From Cacajao melanocephalus (taxonomy: Eukaryota; Chordata; Mammalia; Primates; Pitheciidae), in NCBI GenBank assembly GCA_963573385.1, contig CAUYLG010008986.1:60061-124060 (forward strand): a DNA stretch of 64,000 nt, read 5' to 3'. Within the stretch, counting starts at the first letter, position 1. Each line of letters begins with the position of its first letter. Shown piece after piece: positions 35,009 to 48,545 of the stretch. Position numbers and translations under genes: made by a program. The notes under the pieces were generated by a model, which was given only the letters and a program-made list of their open reading frames with translations, did no database searches and had not been told where the DNA came from.

Positions 35009-35100
35009 CAACACTTATCAATATGTCACTTTAAAAAGGATAGTATAAAGCAGTGTGTGTTTACACCATCCTCTTTAAAGTGACATATTGATAAGTGTTG
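35009..35100. repeat. 92-nt near-perfect hairpin
   Basis: Arms 35009-35041 and 35068-35100 pair at 32 of 33 positions (CAACACTTATCAATATGTCA against its reverse complement). The stem extends inward by another 7 pairs with one mismatch (35043-35049 with 35060-35066), leaving a 10-nt loop. I do not recognise it as MADE1/mir-548 or any MITE. It may be a small palindromic duplication, an unlisted MITE or a pre-miRNA-like fold. Confidence 0.92.
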
Positions 35101-36634
<1,534 letters not shown>

Positions 36635-36647
36635 CTGGTAAATTCTT

Positions 36648-38869
36648 AATGATGATTGTGTTAACAAAAGAAAACATGTCAATTTTCTGTTGTCAAGATT
36701 AAGATAAGTGAATTTTTTTATTTACTTCAATTCATTGGCTTCTTATATAAGCTGTTGATTCAAATTTTTTTACAAAAGATTATCTGAGCTACTGGGAATA
36801 TCTGCTAAAAGACTTACTTAAGCACTCTTTAAAAAAAAACTGTTATCCTTCTGGTTTATGATACAATGAAGCTTTCTTTATACCTTCTTTTTTCATAAAT
36901 GCTAACCAGGTTAAAATAACATTTAAAAATCCCACTTGTTAATGACATTCACTATTATCATTTATATTTAAATTAGTGTTGGACTTTCATAACATAACTA
37001 GTTATTTCCTTTGAATGTTAATGTTTCACAATGCTTTAATAAATGTTCCATTCCAACATTCAAATTTTGTTTCAAAAATTACAATGCAAATGCAGTTATA
37101 CTTTTAAAATTTTACTTTAATAAACATAACCATGAATCCCGCTTTAAATGCCAAAAAGAAATGGGATAGTACATGATCTTTCAATTTCATTGTAACGTAA
37201 AAAAAACAAAAACCCTGAGGATGTGTTCCAAAATAAATTTTACAATCCTCTATCAACAAACAATTTTGATGTTTGTTCCTTCCTTCCTCGTAACTATGTA
37301 GGGATCAGCCTCAGTGAGGCAGGTGTAACAACTGAGCTTCCCTGTGAACACTTCACAAGCATGACAAAGACGATTATTTTTCCTTACCATCACTGGGACA
37401 AACTGGATGTCTAAATAAACAACCAACAAAACAAGCAAGCATCGTTGGTAGAGATTCTATTTTGTATTACTACATAGCTATTATAACATATCCAATGCAA
37501 AATTACATAATTTCTTTTATCATATTTGATATTATAAAAACTAATTTTGAAACTTTTTATCAACTATTATAGGTAAACTTATATGAGCTAAATCAATACC
37601 AATTGCCTCTTGATTATTACTAAATGCTTATGTGCCACAAACTGTGACAGACACACAGATATTCTTTCACAAAAGGGAAGACATACAATAATAAATATAT
37701 GACAATAAAACGAGGTCATTATCGGACCCTGCATTATGTTAATTTTGTTCTAGGCACTACTAACTCATTTAGTACAGTAGCATGTGACTGATCTGCTTTG
37801 AGCTACTCATAGTTGAAACAATATCTTATTTATCCTTTTATTCCAAGTTCCTCAAAAAAGTTATTGACTAATACATAAGCCTCAATAAATAAATATTTTG
37901 GAAATGTAAATTTAATTGTCCTAAATAAGCAGTGTACTTGACTTTTTTGCATTGGTAACTGAATACATTTATTAAAATTGTTATAGTTGATTTTCACAAT
38001 TAAATGCTATCCCTGATATTTAATGTAACATATTTTTGAAATAGTAATATAGACTAAATAAAGAATTCTATAATATTGTTACATACCCAGTATATATTTG
38101 TGGCTTTATAAATCATTACATATGGTTATTGAGCTATATGTTCAGCTAACACATAGCTAAATTATAAATGTAAAGATTGAGAGTAAATATGTCTCTTTAA
38201 AATTGTTGTAGTTTTGCCCCTATTATGAGAGCTTTATTATGCACTTTATAAGCATGAAAATGTTACCATCTTTATTTTAAGTTCGAAGATCACTTTCTGG
38301 ATTCAATTATGAGCTTGGAAATTGTGTTGAGATGCTTGAACACCTAATTGATTATGCTACATTTGTTTGATCATGGTTGAAATGTAATTTTACTGCTCGA
38401 TTGGTGATACTTTTTTGGAAAGTATTAAACGGATTTGCTGCTTAGGAGTGAATCACTTTTTAAAACAGGTTTTCAGGAATCTTCCAGGAAGAAAAGCACA
38501 TGGTTTGATCCTTATTATTATTATTTTTAACATAGAATGAAAATAAACAGTTAGAAACCCAGGAAGTAATTAGAAAGCAAGACTTGAACTGAATTTAAAA
38601 CATGAACTCCTATTTGATATTGTAATATTTGCAAAGATGTTTTAGCTATTGCATCAATAAAACCAATACTCATATTTATTTTTAAGGTGAAGTATTTTTC
38701 TATTAAGATAGCTTTGTGTAAAGCTTCAGTTTGTCAAATTATTTTCTAAGCATGTGTCAAATGCCAATAACAATGTAAAAAATCATAAGGAGTAAGGGAA
38801 ATACGGTTCTTGAGAAATGTTGGATGAAATAAATAAAATATAGTATTTTTAGTGTTCTTCATGGGTAAT
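36648..38869. other. Unique AT-rich sequence
   Basis: About 2.2 kb with no recognised gene or repeat; short open frames only. Confidence 0.45.
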
Positions 38870-40789
38870 CAGGGGACACAAGCAAACCCTATCATTCTGC
38901 CCCTGGTGCCTCCCAAATCTCATGTCTTCACATTTCAAAACCAATCATGCCTTCCAAACAGTCCCTCAAAGTCTTAACTCATTTCAGCATTAACTCAAAA
39001 GTCCACAGTCCAAGGTCTCATCTGAGACAAGGCAAGTCCCTTCTGCCTATAAGCCTGTAAAATCTAAAGCAAGATAATTACTTCCTAGATACAACTGGGT
39101 ACACGCATTCAGTAAATACTGGCATTCCAAATGGGAGAAATAGGGCAAAACAAAGGGGCTACAGGCCCCATGCAAGTCTGAAATCCAGCAAGTTAGTCAA
39201 ATTGCGAAGCTCCAAAATGATCTCCTTTGACTCTGTGTGTCATATCTGGAAGAGGTGAGTCCAATGGTCTTGGGCAGTTCCACCCTTGTGGCTTTGCAGG
39301 GTACAGCCTCCTTCTTGGCTGCTTTCATGGACTGGCATTGAGTGTCTTTGGCTTTTCCAGATGCATGGTATAAGCTGTCACTGGATATACCATTCTGGAG
39401 TCTGGAGGACAGTGGCCCTCTTCTCACAGCTCCACTAGGCAATGCTCTAGTAGGGACTCTGGGTGGAGACTCTGACTCCACATTTCCCTACTGCACTGCC
39501 CTAGCAGAGGTTCTCCGTGAGAGCCCTGCCCCAGCAGCAAACTTCTGCCTGGACATTCAGGTGTTTCCATCTATCCTCTGAAATCTAGGCAGAGGTTCCC
39601 AAACGCCAATTCTTGATTTCTGTGCACTGGCAGGCTCAGCACCATGTGGAAGCTGCTAAGGCTTGAGGCTTGCACCCTCTGAAGCCACAGCTGGAGTGGC
39701 TGAGATACAGGGAACCAATTCCCTAGGCTACAGACAGCAGAGGGGCCTCTGGGCCAGGTCCACAAAACCTCTTTTTCCTCCTAGGCCTCCAGGCCTGTGA
39801 TGGGAAGAGCTGCTGTGAAGGCCTCTGACATGCCCTGGGAACATTTTCCTCATTGTCTTTGGGATTAATATTTGGCTCATTACTTACGCAGATTTCTGCA
39901 CCAGGCTTGAATTTCTTCTTAAAAAATGGGATTTTCTTTTTTATCATTTTGCCAGGCTGCAAATTTTCCAAGCTTTTATGCTCTGCTTCCCTTATAAAAC
40001 CAAATGTCTTTAACAGCATCCAAGTTATCTCTTGAATGCTTTGCTCCTTAGAAATTTATTCTGCCAGATACACTAAGTCATCTCTCACAAGTTCAAAGTT
40101 CCACAAATCTCTAGTGCAGGGGAAGAATGCCGCTATTCTCTTTGCTAAAGTAAGAGTCACCTTTGCCTCAGTTACCAACAAGTTCCTCATCTCCACTTGA
40201 GATGACCTCACCCTGGCTTTTATTGTGCACATTATTATAAGCATTTTGTTCAAAGCCATTCAACAAGTCTCTAGGAAGTTCCAGACTTTCCCAGATTTTT
40301 CTTTTCTTTTTCTGAGCCCTCCAAACCATTCCAACCTCTACCTGTTATCCAGTTCTAAAATCGCTTCCACATTTTTATGTATCTTTTCAGCAGTGCCCCA
40401 ATCTACTGGTACCAATTTATTGAATCAGTCCATTTTCACATGGTTGATAAAGACGTAGCCAAGATTGGGCAATTCATAAAAGAAAGAATATTAATTGGAC
40501 TTGCAGTTTCATGTGGCTGGGAAGGCCTCACAATCATGGTGGAAGGCAAAGAAGAACAAGTCACATCTTATGTGGAGGAGGCAGGCAAAAAGAGAGTTTG
40601 TACAGAGAAACTCTTTATTTTAAAACCATCAGATTTCATGAGATTAATTCACTGTCAGAAGAACAGCCTAGTAAAGACCCGCCCCTATAATTCAATCACC
40701 TCCTACTGGGTTCCTCAGATGATATATGGGAATTGTGGGAGTTACAATTCAAAATGAGTTTAGGGTGGGGACCAAAGCAAATCATATCA
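38870..40789 (-). mobile_element. MaLR provirus, THE1/MST type, one LTR nearly lost
   Basis: The antisense THE1/MST internal sequence is nearly complete at 38902-40420: TTAACTCATTTCAGCATTAA, AAAGGGGCTACAGGCCCCAT, TCCAAAATGATCTCCTTTGA, CTGGTACCAATTTATTG, all in order. The 5' LTR is at 40421-40789. Only about 30 bases of the 3' LTR remain on the left (GGGGACACAAGCAAACCC) before unrelated sequence. The internal region is non-coding in this family; open frames there are incidental. Confidence 0.92.
40421..40789 (-). mobile_element. THE1/MST LTR
   Basis: ATCAGTCCATTTTCACATGG, GGAAGGCCTCACAATCATGG, CATCAGATTTCATGAGATTA, GGGAATTGTGGGAGTTACAA and the end AAATCATATCA. 369 bp, the normal size. Confidence 0.94.
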
Positions 40790-41669
40790 TGTTCATATTT
40801 ACAGCAGCTCCCGTAAGCATTGGTTTCAAGTAAACACTTAAATTTACTTGAAATAAAGCATCAGTGCTTTAATCCTAACCCTTGGCTTTTCTTCTCCATT
40901 TTGTTTTGTTTTATATCCTCTAGCTACAATCTCACTATATTTGAGCAACATATATATTCCACTTCACTGATACTTAATGTAAATTTTCTTTCTATAATTT
41001 TTAAATTTCTTTTTCCTTAACATCCATGCAGTATTTTTAAAAAAGGTTCTGTTTTGGCCCCTACACTATTATTAGTTAAATTTCAGCTCAGCTGCAGGTC
41101 AGAAAAATATTACTTAGAAAAAAACAATAATTTGAATGACCTCAAATAATTTGTCTTACTTTTGCAAAAATCTGAGTAGGTGGCAGAGACATTCATAGTA
41201 TCGGGTAATTTTTATTCATTTCTCCTATTCTTTCTCTGTGAATGACTTTGAAATCATGGTTCATTATGGTTGCTACTACCATCACCAGCATTTCAACCAC
41301 TAGGAAAGAGACAATAGGTAGACAGGATAAGAATAATATTACACATAGTTCTTCGACTTACATTTCTATAATAAACCCTTTTGTCTATAAGGTATGATAT
41401 AGCTGGAAGAGATATTTAGAAGTATCTATTATTGTTAACAAGGTAATCAGCTGAAATATAATGTAGTACAGAAATTCTGTCAAAATCTATCATATTTTTG
41501 TTGTCTACTGAAAAACTGATTCTTGAATAGGTGGTAAGCACCAAAGAGAAAACTGAAAGAGATTTAAAATGTTCAAAATTAATCAAACCTGAAAATATAC
41601 CAAGTCATGAAAATTGCTCCGCTTGTCACCGACATTTTGATATTAACAGATCAATTCAGTTGTCATCTT
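40790..41669. other. Unique sequence
   Basis: No gene or repeat recognised. Confidence 0.4.
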
Positions 41670-41900
41670 ACTTGGCCTGTATCTCTCAGTTTATTTTCAT
41701 TTTCTTTCTCCTTGTCTCCCAATCTTTTTATTTGGGAGTGTTTCAGGGATTAGTCTTTGAGTCTCTTTCACCTACATTTACTACCTTGGTGACTCCCTCT
41801 GGCCTCATGGCTATACATACCACCAATATGCAAAGATCATTTAAAAAATTTTTTTCCTAATTTCCTGAGTCACATATTCATCTATTAATACTTAACTCTA

Positions 41901-42211
41901 GCAGAGAGTGGTGGCTCACACCTATAATCCCAGCACTTTGGAACGAGGTGGGCAGATCACTGGAAGTCAGGAGTTTGAGACCGGCCTGGCCAATATGGTG
42001 AACCTTCATCTCTACTAAAAATAAAAAAAATTAGCCAGGTGTGGTTCTGGGCACCTGTAATCCCAGCTACTAGAGAGGCTGAGGCAGGAGAATCACTTGA
42101 ACTCGGGAGGCTAAGGTTGCAGTGAACTGAGATTGTGCACTGCACTCCAGCTCAGAACAAGACTCCATCTCAAAAAAATAAATAAATAAAAATAAAATAA
42201 AAATTAAAAAA
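41901..42211 (+). mobile_element. Alu
   Basis: GTGGTGGCTCACACCTATAA through GGTTGCAGTGAACTGAGATT and a long A-rich tail with TAAA repeats. Imperfect flanks ACTTAACTCTA and ACTTACTCTA may be the target duplication. Confidence 0.95.
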
Positions 42212-42412
42212 ACTTACTCTACATCCACATTTTATGTTGTAATAGATAGTCCAACCGTACACAGTCTTATAACGAGCTCCTAATATTCCTCTAAAAGTTA
42301 ATATTTAAATATCATCTAATATTTTCTTATCTCACTTGCTGAAGACTTCATTCTTGCTGTTGCACAGGACAAAAATCTTGGAGTAATGAACTTCTCACTT
42401 TATCTCCTGCTC

Positions 42413-42443
42413 TAGCAACTACTATTGCTAGCAACTACTATTG
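42413..42443 (+). repeat. Short tandem duplication
   Basis: TAGCAACTACTATTGC is present twice in a row inside the L2. Confidence 0.9.
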
Positions 42444-42891
42444 TCTGCCATAAAATACACACCGAATCTTAATCTATCTCACCCTACCTACTCCTTCCTC
42501 TCCAGACCAAGTCACTTTTATGTCTTCTCTACATTGCATTAATGTGTTCTGTTTTCACTCTTGCCCTCATATGTTCAATACAGCCACCTGGATGACACTG
42601 AAGAAATGTAAGCCACATTAAGTCACCTTGCTCTGAATCCTACAGTGGCTTCCTATGTTATTCACATTAAAAGTTCAATAGCTTAAAATGACTTCCTAGG
42701 CTTCTCATCCTTACTTACATTACTTTTTTCCTACTATCCCCTTCTTTCCTCTCCCCACCCTAACCACATTGACCACCACTCTGTTTCTTGAATACATCCA
42801 TCTGGGATACTGTTGAAACAAGAGTTTTGCTCTGCCTCTTTTCTCTATCTGAAATGCAATTCCCTGAGATTTTCATATGTCTAGCATTTTT

Positions 42892-44721
42892 TAAAATTCG
42901 ATGTTATTTTAAGTTCTGGGATACATGTGCAGGATATGCAGGTTTTTTACATAGGTAAATGTGTGCCATGGTGGCTTGCTGCACCTATCAACCCATCACC
43001 TAGGTGTTAGGCCCTGCATGCATTAGGTATTTTTCCTGATGTTCTCCCTCCAACTCCCACCTGCCCCTGACAGGCCTAAGTGTGGATTTTTTCCCTCCCT
43101 GTACCCCCATGTTCTTATTGTTCAGCTCCCACTTATATGTGAGAATATGTGGTGTTTGGTTTTCTGTTTCTGTGCTAGTTTGCTAAGGATAATGGCTTCC
43201 AACTCCCTACATGGCCCTGCAAAGGACATGATCTTATTCCTTTTTATCGCTGCATAGTATTCCATAGTGTATATGTACCACATTTTCTTTATCCAGTCTA
43301 TAATTGATGGGCATTTGGGTTAATTCCATGTTTTGCTATTGTGAAGAGTGCTGCAGTAAACATACACGTGCATGTATCTTTATAATAGAATGATTTATAT
43401 TCCTTTGGGCATATACTCAGTAATGGGATTGCAGGATTGAATAGTATTTCTGGTTATAGGTCTTTGAGGAATTGCCACACTGTCTTCCACAATGGTTGAA
43501 CTAATTTACATTCCCACCAACAATATAAAAGCATTCCTATTTATCCACAGCCTGGCCAGCAGCTGTTGTTTCTTGACTTTTTAATAATGGCCATTCTGAC
43601 TGGCATGAGATGGTATCTCATTGTGGTGTAGATTTGCATTTCTAGATTTGATCAGTTATGTTGATCTTTTTCTCATGTGATTGTTGGCCTCATAAATGTC
43701 TTTTTTTGAGAAGTGTTTGTTCATGTCCTTTGCCCACTTTTTAATGAGATTTTTTTTGTTTTGTTTTTTTTCTGTCAGATGGAAGGACTGCAAACATTTT
43801 CTTCCATTCTGTAGGTTGTCTCTTCATTCTGATGATAATTTCTTTTGCTGTGCAGGAGCATCTTAGTTTAATTAGATCCTCTTTGTGAATTTTTTCTTTT
43901 GTTGCAATTGCTTTGACATTTTCATCATGAAATCTTTGCCCTTGCCTATGCCCTGAATGGTATTGCCTAGATTTTATGCTAGGGTTTTTATGATTTGGGG
44001 TTTACATTTAAGTCTTTAATCCACCTTGAATTAATTTTTGTATAAGGTGTAAGCAAGGGGTCCAGTTTCAATTTTCTGAATATTGCTAGCCAGTTATCCC
44101 AGCATCATTTATTAAATAGGGAATCCTTTCTCCACTGTTTGTTTTTGTCAGGTTTGTTGAAGATCAGATGGTTGAAGATGTGTAGTCCTATTTCTGTTAG
44201 CTCTATTCAGTTCCATTAGTCTGTGTATCTGTTTTTGTACCATGCTGTTTTGGTTACTGTAGCCTTTTAAGATAGTTTGAAGTTGTGTAGCATGGTGCCT
44301 CCAGCTTTGTTCATGTTGCAGGATAACCTTAGCTCTATGGGCTCGTTTTTGGTTCTACATGAACTTTAAAGTAGTTTTTTTTCTAATTTTTTGAAGAATA
44401 TTATTGAGAGTTTAATGGGATAACATTGAATCTATAAATTACTTTGGGCAGTATGGCCGTTTCACAGTATCAATTCTTCCTATCCCTTAGCATGGATTGT
44501 TTTTCCATTTTTTTTTTGTATCCTCTGATTTCCCTAAGCAGTGGTTTGCAGTTCTTCTTGAAGAGTTCCTTCACTTCCCTTGTTAGTTGTATTCCTGGGT
44601 ATTTTATTCTCTTTGTAGCAATTGTGAAAGGGAGTTCACTCATGATTTGGTTCTTTGCTTGTCTGTTGTTGGTGTACGGGAATGCTTGTGATTTTTGCAC
44701 TCCGATTTTGTATCCTGAGAC
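42892..44721 (-). mobile_element. L1, antisense, 5'-truncated, with target duplications
   Basis: Antisense L1 3' UTR and ORF2 3' part: GGGATACATGTGCAGG, TATTCCATAGTGTATATGTA, TTTTAATAATGGCCATTCTG, GCTGTTTTGGTTACTGTAGC, TTGTTAGTTGTATTCCTGGG. A 15-bp flank ATGTCTAGCATTTTT (42877-42891) recurs as ATGTCTAACATTTTT at 44722-44736, so this is a complete target-primed insertion of about 1.83 kb. Relative to the consensus I recall, roughly 50-60 bp is missing before CTGTCAGATGGAAGG near 43770. Stops and frameshifts disable ORF2. Closeness to the modern consensus suggests a primate L1PA/L1PB-age copy. Confidence 0.95.
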
Positions 44722-44759
44722 ATGTCTAACATTTTTACCTTCTCCAAATGTCTTATTTA

Positions 44760-44818
44760 CTCTCTCTCTCTCTCTCTCTCGCTCTCTCTCTCTCTCGCTC
44801 TTTCTCTCTCTCTCTCTA
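44760..44818 (+). repeat. (TC)n microsatellite
   Basis: CT repeat with two CTCG interruptions, directly before the antisense Alu. Confidence 0.95.
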
Positions 44819-45117
44819 TTTTGAGACAGGCTCTTTCCCAGGCTGGAGTGCAGTGGCAGGATCATGGCTCATGGCAGCCTCCTTGAACTCCTGGGTTCAG
44901 CCCACCTCAGCCTCCTGAGTAGCTAAAATCACAATCATGCACCATCATGCCTAGCTAATGTTTTTTGTTTGCTTTCTGTTTTTGTTTTTGTTAATTTTTT
45001 GGAGAGACAAGATCTCACTATGTTGCTCAGGCCTGGTCTCAAATCCCTGGGCTAAAGCAGTCCTCCCATCTGAGCCTCCAAAAGCACTAGAATTACAGAC
45101 ATGAACCACTAATCTTG
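44819..45117 (-). mobile_element. Old Alu (AluJ-like), antisense
   Basis: TTGAGACAGGCTC, CAGGCTGGAGTGCAGTGGCA, CACCTCAGCCTCCTGAGTAG and GGAGAGACAAGATCTCACTA, with many differences from the young consensus. Confidence 0.93.
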
Positions 45118-45345
45118 ATCACTTGTCTTATTCTCAGTTAGCCTTGCTATCACCACTCTGATTGAAATATCAACATTCACTAAATATTCCCAATACCCCT
45201 TACTTTATTCTCTCTACTGTTTTTATAAACAAATTTTATAAATTTCATTTTAAACTTACTCCTTACTGCTTAGTATTTGTCTTATTCCAATAGAATGCAA
45301 ACCCCATGAGGACAGAAGGGATTTTTAATATATACATATTTATTT

Positions 45346-46528
45346 AATAAGTAGATGACTATGCAAAGAATGAAATCAGAAATAAATGCAAGCAAACTAT
45401 GTAAAATAATAATCTATGAGTGGGTGCAACAAGAACACAGTAAGAGTTACTACCTAGGCATTAGAAGTAGAACAGCACAACCAAATGGTCCAGGACACTG
45501 GTCAGAGATAAGAACATAGAGGGATCTTTCCTACTTCTCAGACTGGGTTCCCCACTTTTCTGTGGCTTCTTTCAAATGGAATGATTGTTCAGGCATTTAC
45601 TCACAAATTTTTGAGACCCACACCTTATTACCTTACATATATCATCATAATTGCCATGATCTTTTTTTTTCTCTCTCTGTCTTACTTTTCATTTTTGCCT
45701 TGTGTGACCCAGGCACAGAGGATAGCCCTCCTGACTTATGGTGCCTTCCATCCCCAATCTGTAAGTAATAAACATTTGAACTTAATTTCTATTGTGGTGC
45801 TGTATTAAATTTGTACCTTCCATTGGTAGAAACAGGGATTTTCCCCAGGATGCCTGGGGCAACAAAAGATCAGGTTAGTGCCAGGACAATGGTCAGACTG
45901 GACACTGATAAGACAAGAACCACAAGAGCATCTGCCAATGTAAACAAGTTTCTCATGTGAGGTCCCCTCCTGATCACAAGTCAGACAACTAGACACTAGG
46001 CTGTCTGGAAGGTAAAAGAAGTATCTCCTGAAAGCCACAATGTAACAACCCATGTCCAGCTTCCCTTCGTTTTCTGTTAGGGTAGGGTTGCCAGCTGCTC
46101 TAGTACTAGAACCTAAATTCAGCTGAAGGATCTCAAAATAGGTGCTTGAGGCATTTTAGTAAAGATCAGATTCAAATCTTGGTAGTCTGAAAATAATATC
46201 AGAGATTTAGGCCCATTAAATTATTGTGAATTATTAAAAGGAAGAAAATAAATTTTATTTTTAATTTAAATGTTAACATATGAACATTATTATGATAGCC
46301 AGCATGAAGGTAAGAAATTGAAATGTAACATAGTAAAAATTCTTGAAAGGTGTTTTGCTCTTTTTGGGAAAGGAGGATGAGCTGATCCTTTGGCAAGTAT
46401 AGATATCTATGCTCAACACACCAATTCATTCCAGACAGTTTGATCAACTTACAGTAAATATAGAACTAAAATCCACCTACAGTCTTAGTATAAAAATTTT
46501 CAGGGGTGCTTGTTAAGTTTATGACATT
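45346..46528. other. Unique sequence, possible decayed LTR
   Basis: Around 45550-45800 a CT-rich stretch is followed by GTAAGTAATAAACATTTGAA, which resembles an LTR polyadenylation region, but I cannot define ends or a partner. The rest is unrecognised. Confidence 0.3.
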
Positions 46529-46530
46529 GC

Positions 46531-46828
46531 TTTTTTTTTCTTTTTCTTTTTTTTTTTGACACTTTGCCTTGCTCTGTTGTCCAGGCTAGAGTTCAGTGGT
46601 GCAATCTTGGCTCACTCCAACCACTGCTCCCTGGGTTCAAGCGATTCTCCAGCCTCCCAAGTACCTGGGATTATAGGCATGTACCACCATGCCCAGCTAA
46701 TTTTTTTTTTCAGTAGAGACAGGGTTTCATGTTGGCCAGATTGGATTTGAACCCATGTCCTCAAGTGATCAGCCTACCTCGGCCTCCCAAAGTGCTGGGA
46801 TTACAGGTGTGAGCCACCATGCTCAGCC
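46531..46828 (-). mobile_element. Alu, antisense
   Basis: T-rich head, CTCTGTTGTCCAGGCTAGAG, GTTCAAGCGATTCTC, CAGTAGAGACAGGGTTTCA, CTCCCAAAGTGCTGGGATTA. The usual CTGCCTCAG after ATTCTC is deleted. Confidence 0.95.
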
Positions 46829-48044
46829 TTGTTTATGTTAAATATTGATTTCAAAGAACTAATAATCATGTGAACACTTAAGAAAAAAATTACATCAAGC
46901 ATAATTTATACTGTATATGGCAAATGACGATCAACTACTAAGTAAAGGGTGCCATAACTATGCATTAAAAACAAAATGCTTATTGTCATCTTAGTGTATG
47001 AAAAGAAAAATGAACAGGGTGGGTCACATAAATGTATTCAAAAGAGAAAATTAAAGGGAGACACTGGTGTCTTTGAGGCAAACTGTAGTTTGCTATAAAA
47101 TAACTTTACAGACATCAATTAAATCAATGCTTTAACAAAAAACCTAGATAGGTCCTAACTACTTAAAATGTAAATACTAACTAATCACAGAATCTTTTCT
47201 CAATTTTTGAGACTGTAAGTTCAGAGCCAAGTGAACTATGGGAAGAAATACAAGTTTTACCATTTTAAAAACAATGGTTTTATCTGTGAGATGAACTGTA
47301 ACTTCTCATCTTGTAAAAAGATGGAAAATCTTCAAAACCAACAAGGCAGCTATAATGTGACATTCGCTTTCATTTCTGTTTCCATCAAGCTCTCCAGAAC
47401 CAGTCTTCTAGCATCGATGATGTCACCTTTTAGCCTCTCCATCTCACTCTTGCTCCCTCAGTAGGTGGTTCTGATCTCTTTCTGCAGCTCTTCCATGGTA
47501 CCCAGCAGCCCCACAAGTTTGCTTTGGGCAGTGGGCTATTCCCAGTTCCCTGTGTTATTGACAACACCCGGTACTTATCAAAGTATCTAGAACGCAGGTA
47601 GCAGCCATTCAAAAATATTCCCGAGTAAATTAACAAATAAAGGGCAGCCACATGAAAACCATGCAGACACGCCTGTGGTGCTGGATTTTGACTATTCTGT
47701 GAACAAATCAAAGGCAATTTATTAATTGTATTATACTAGTCAGAACACCAGTTGTAATTTCTGAGTATAATTCCAGGTAAATTACAGGACAATCTAGGTG
47801 ATTAATTACAGGACTATATAGGTGATTAATTGGAGTAAAGTGTTTTTAAAACATTAGGTAAATCTATCTTTTGATGCATTTCAGTATATATGCCACTTAT
47901 AGAAACAAATAGGTTCAAATTTTGAAAACTAGGCATATGTGAAAATGTTTATCTACAATACGTTCAATGTATATGTTCTTACATACTGTGTAATCCACAA
48001 TGTCAAGATTTTTACTATTATCTTGTCATGCAAAGCAAAACCAA
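46829..48044. other. Unique sequence with a short tandem duplication
   Basis: No gene recognised. TACAGGACAATCTAGGTGAT and TACAGGACTATATAGGTGAT form a tandem pair near 47780-47830. Confidence 0.4.
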
Positions 48045-48545
48045 AGACTAAGGAAATGAGAAGAGCAAAACATTTATTCAGAGCTTGCTCTCTAGTAAGG
48101 GAATCAGCAACTTTAACTTGCATTTTGGCAGAGGCTCAAAGGCAGGCAGAGGAATGGGAAAATATTATAGTTAAAAAACAGACAGGGTTTCAGGTATATA
48201 CGATTGGAGGCTGTTGGCATGGAAAAGTTGTAGATACTAACTAAAAGAGGGACATACTATGCTATTAGTGAGGAGTGCATATTTTTCTTTCTCTGGTTGG
48301 TCCAGAGAATTGGAAGTGGGATCAAAAATTAGGCATTCTAAACATTTTGTGCCAGTTGTTACAAAAGTTATTATTTAGTTTGCTTGATTGTTACTAGAGA
48401 CAGTAGTCTAATTTTTGGCAAGTCTAACTTTTAGCAGGCTGGCTTCTTGGTTATTTTAGATAGGAGTTTGGTTTTATGAACACTTGACACAGATTACAGG
48501 TCAAAATTCTGCTTTTATATATGGTCTGACCATTGTTCATTTGTA
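48045..48545 (-). mobile_element. Possible ERV LTR, antisense
   Basis: GAAGAGCAAAACATTTATTC followed by AGAGCTTGCTCTCTAGTAAG looks like an LTR U5/R segment read backwards, and CTGGTTGGTCCAGAGAATTG could be U3. No second LTR or target duplication is visible. Confidence 0.33.

Larger units (their letters stand above)
41670..45345 (+). mobile_element. L2 element in pieces
   Basis: L2-like sequence occurs in order and one orientation at 41670-41889, 42216-42876 and 45120-45345. Markers are GGTGACTCCCTCTGGCCTCA, AATCTTGGAGTAATGAACTT, CTACAGTGGCTTCCTATGTT and AGAATGCAAACCCCATGAGG. The gaps are filled by an Alu, an antisense L1 and a second Alu. No intact ORF remains. Confidence 0.78.

Noticed and set aside
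35009..35100. Identification of the hairpin as MADE1/mir-548
   Set aside because: The arm sequence does not resemble the MADE1 terminal repeat as I know it.
39197..39481. Open frames of 60-98 codons between 39.2 and 40.0 kb
   Set aside because: They lie in the non-coding THE1/MST internal region.
40377..40757. 126-codon open frame
   Set aside because: It covers the antisense THE1/MST LTR.
44444..44865. Open frames of 126 and 131 codons ending in Ser/Leu or Arg/Glu repeats
   Set aside because: They are antisense L1 sequence continued through a TC microsatellite.
47939..48239. 101-codon open frame at 47939-48244
   Set aside because: No recognised protein; its second half overlaps a possible antisense LTR.
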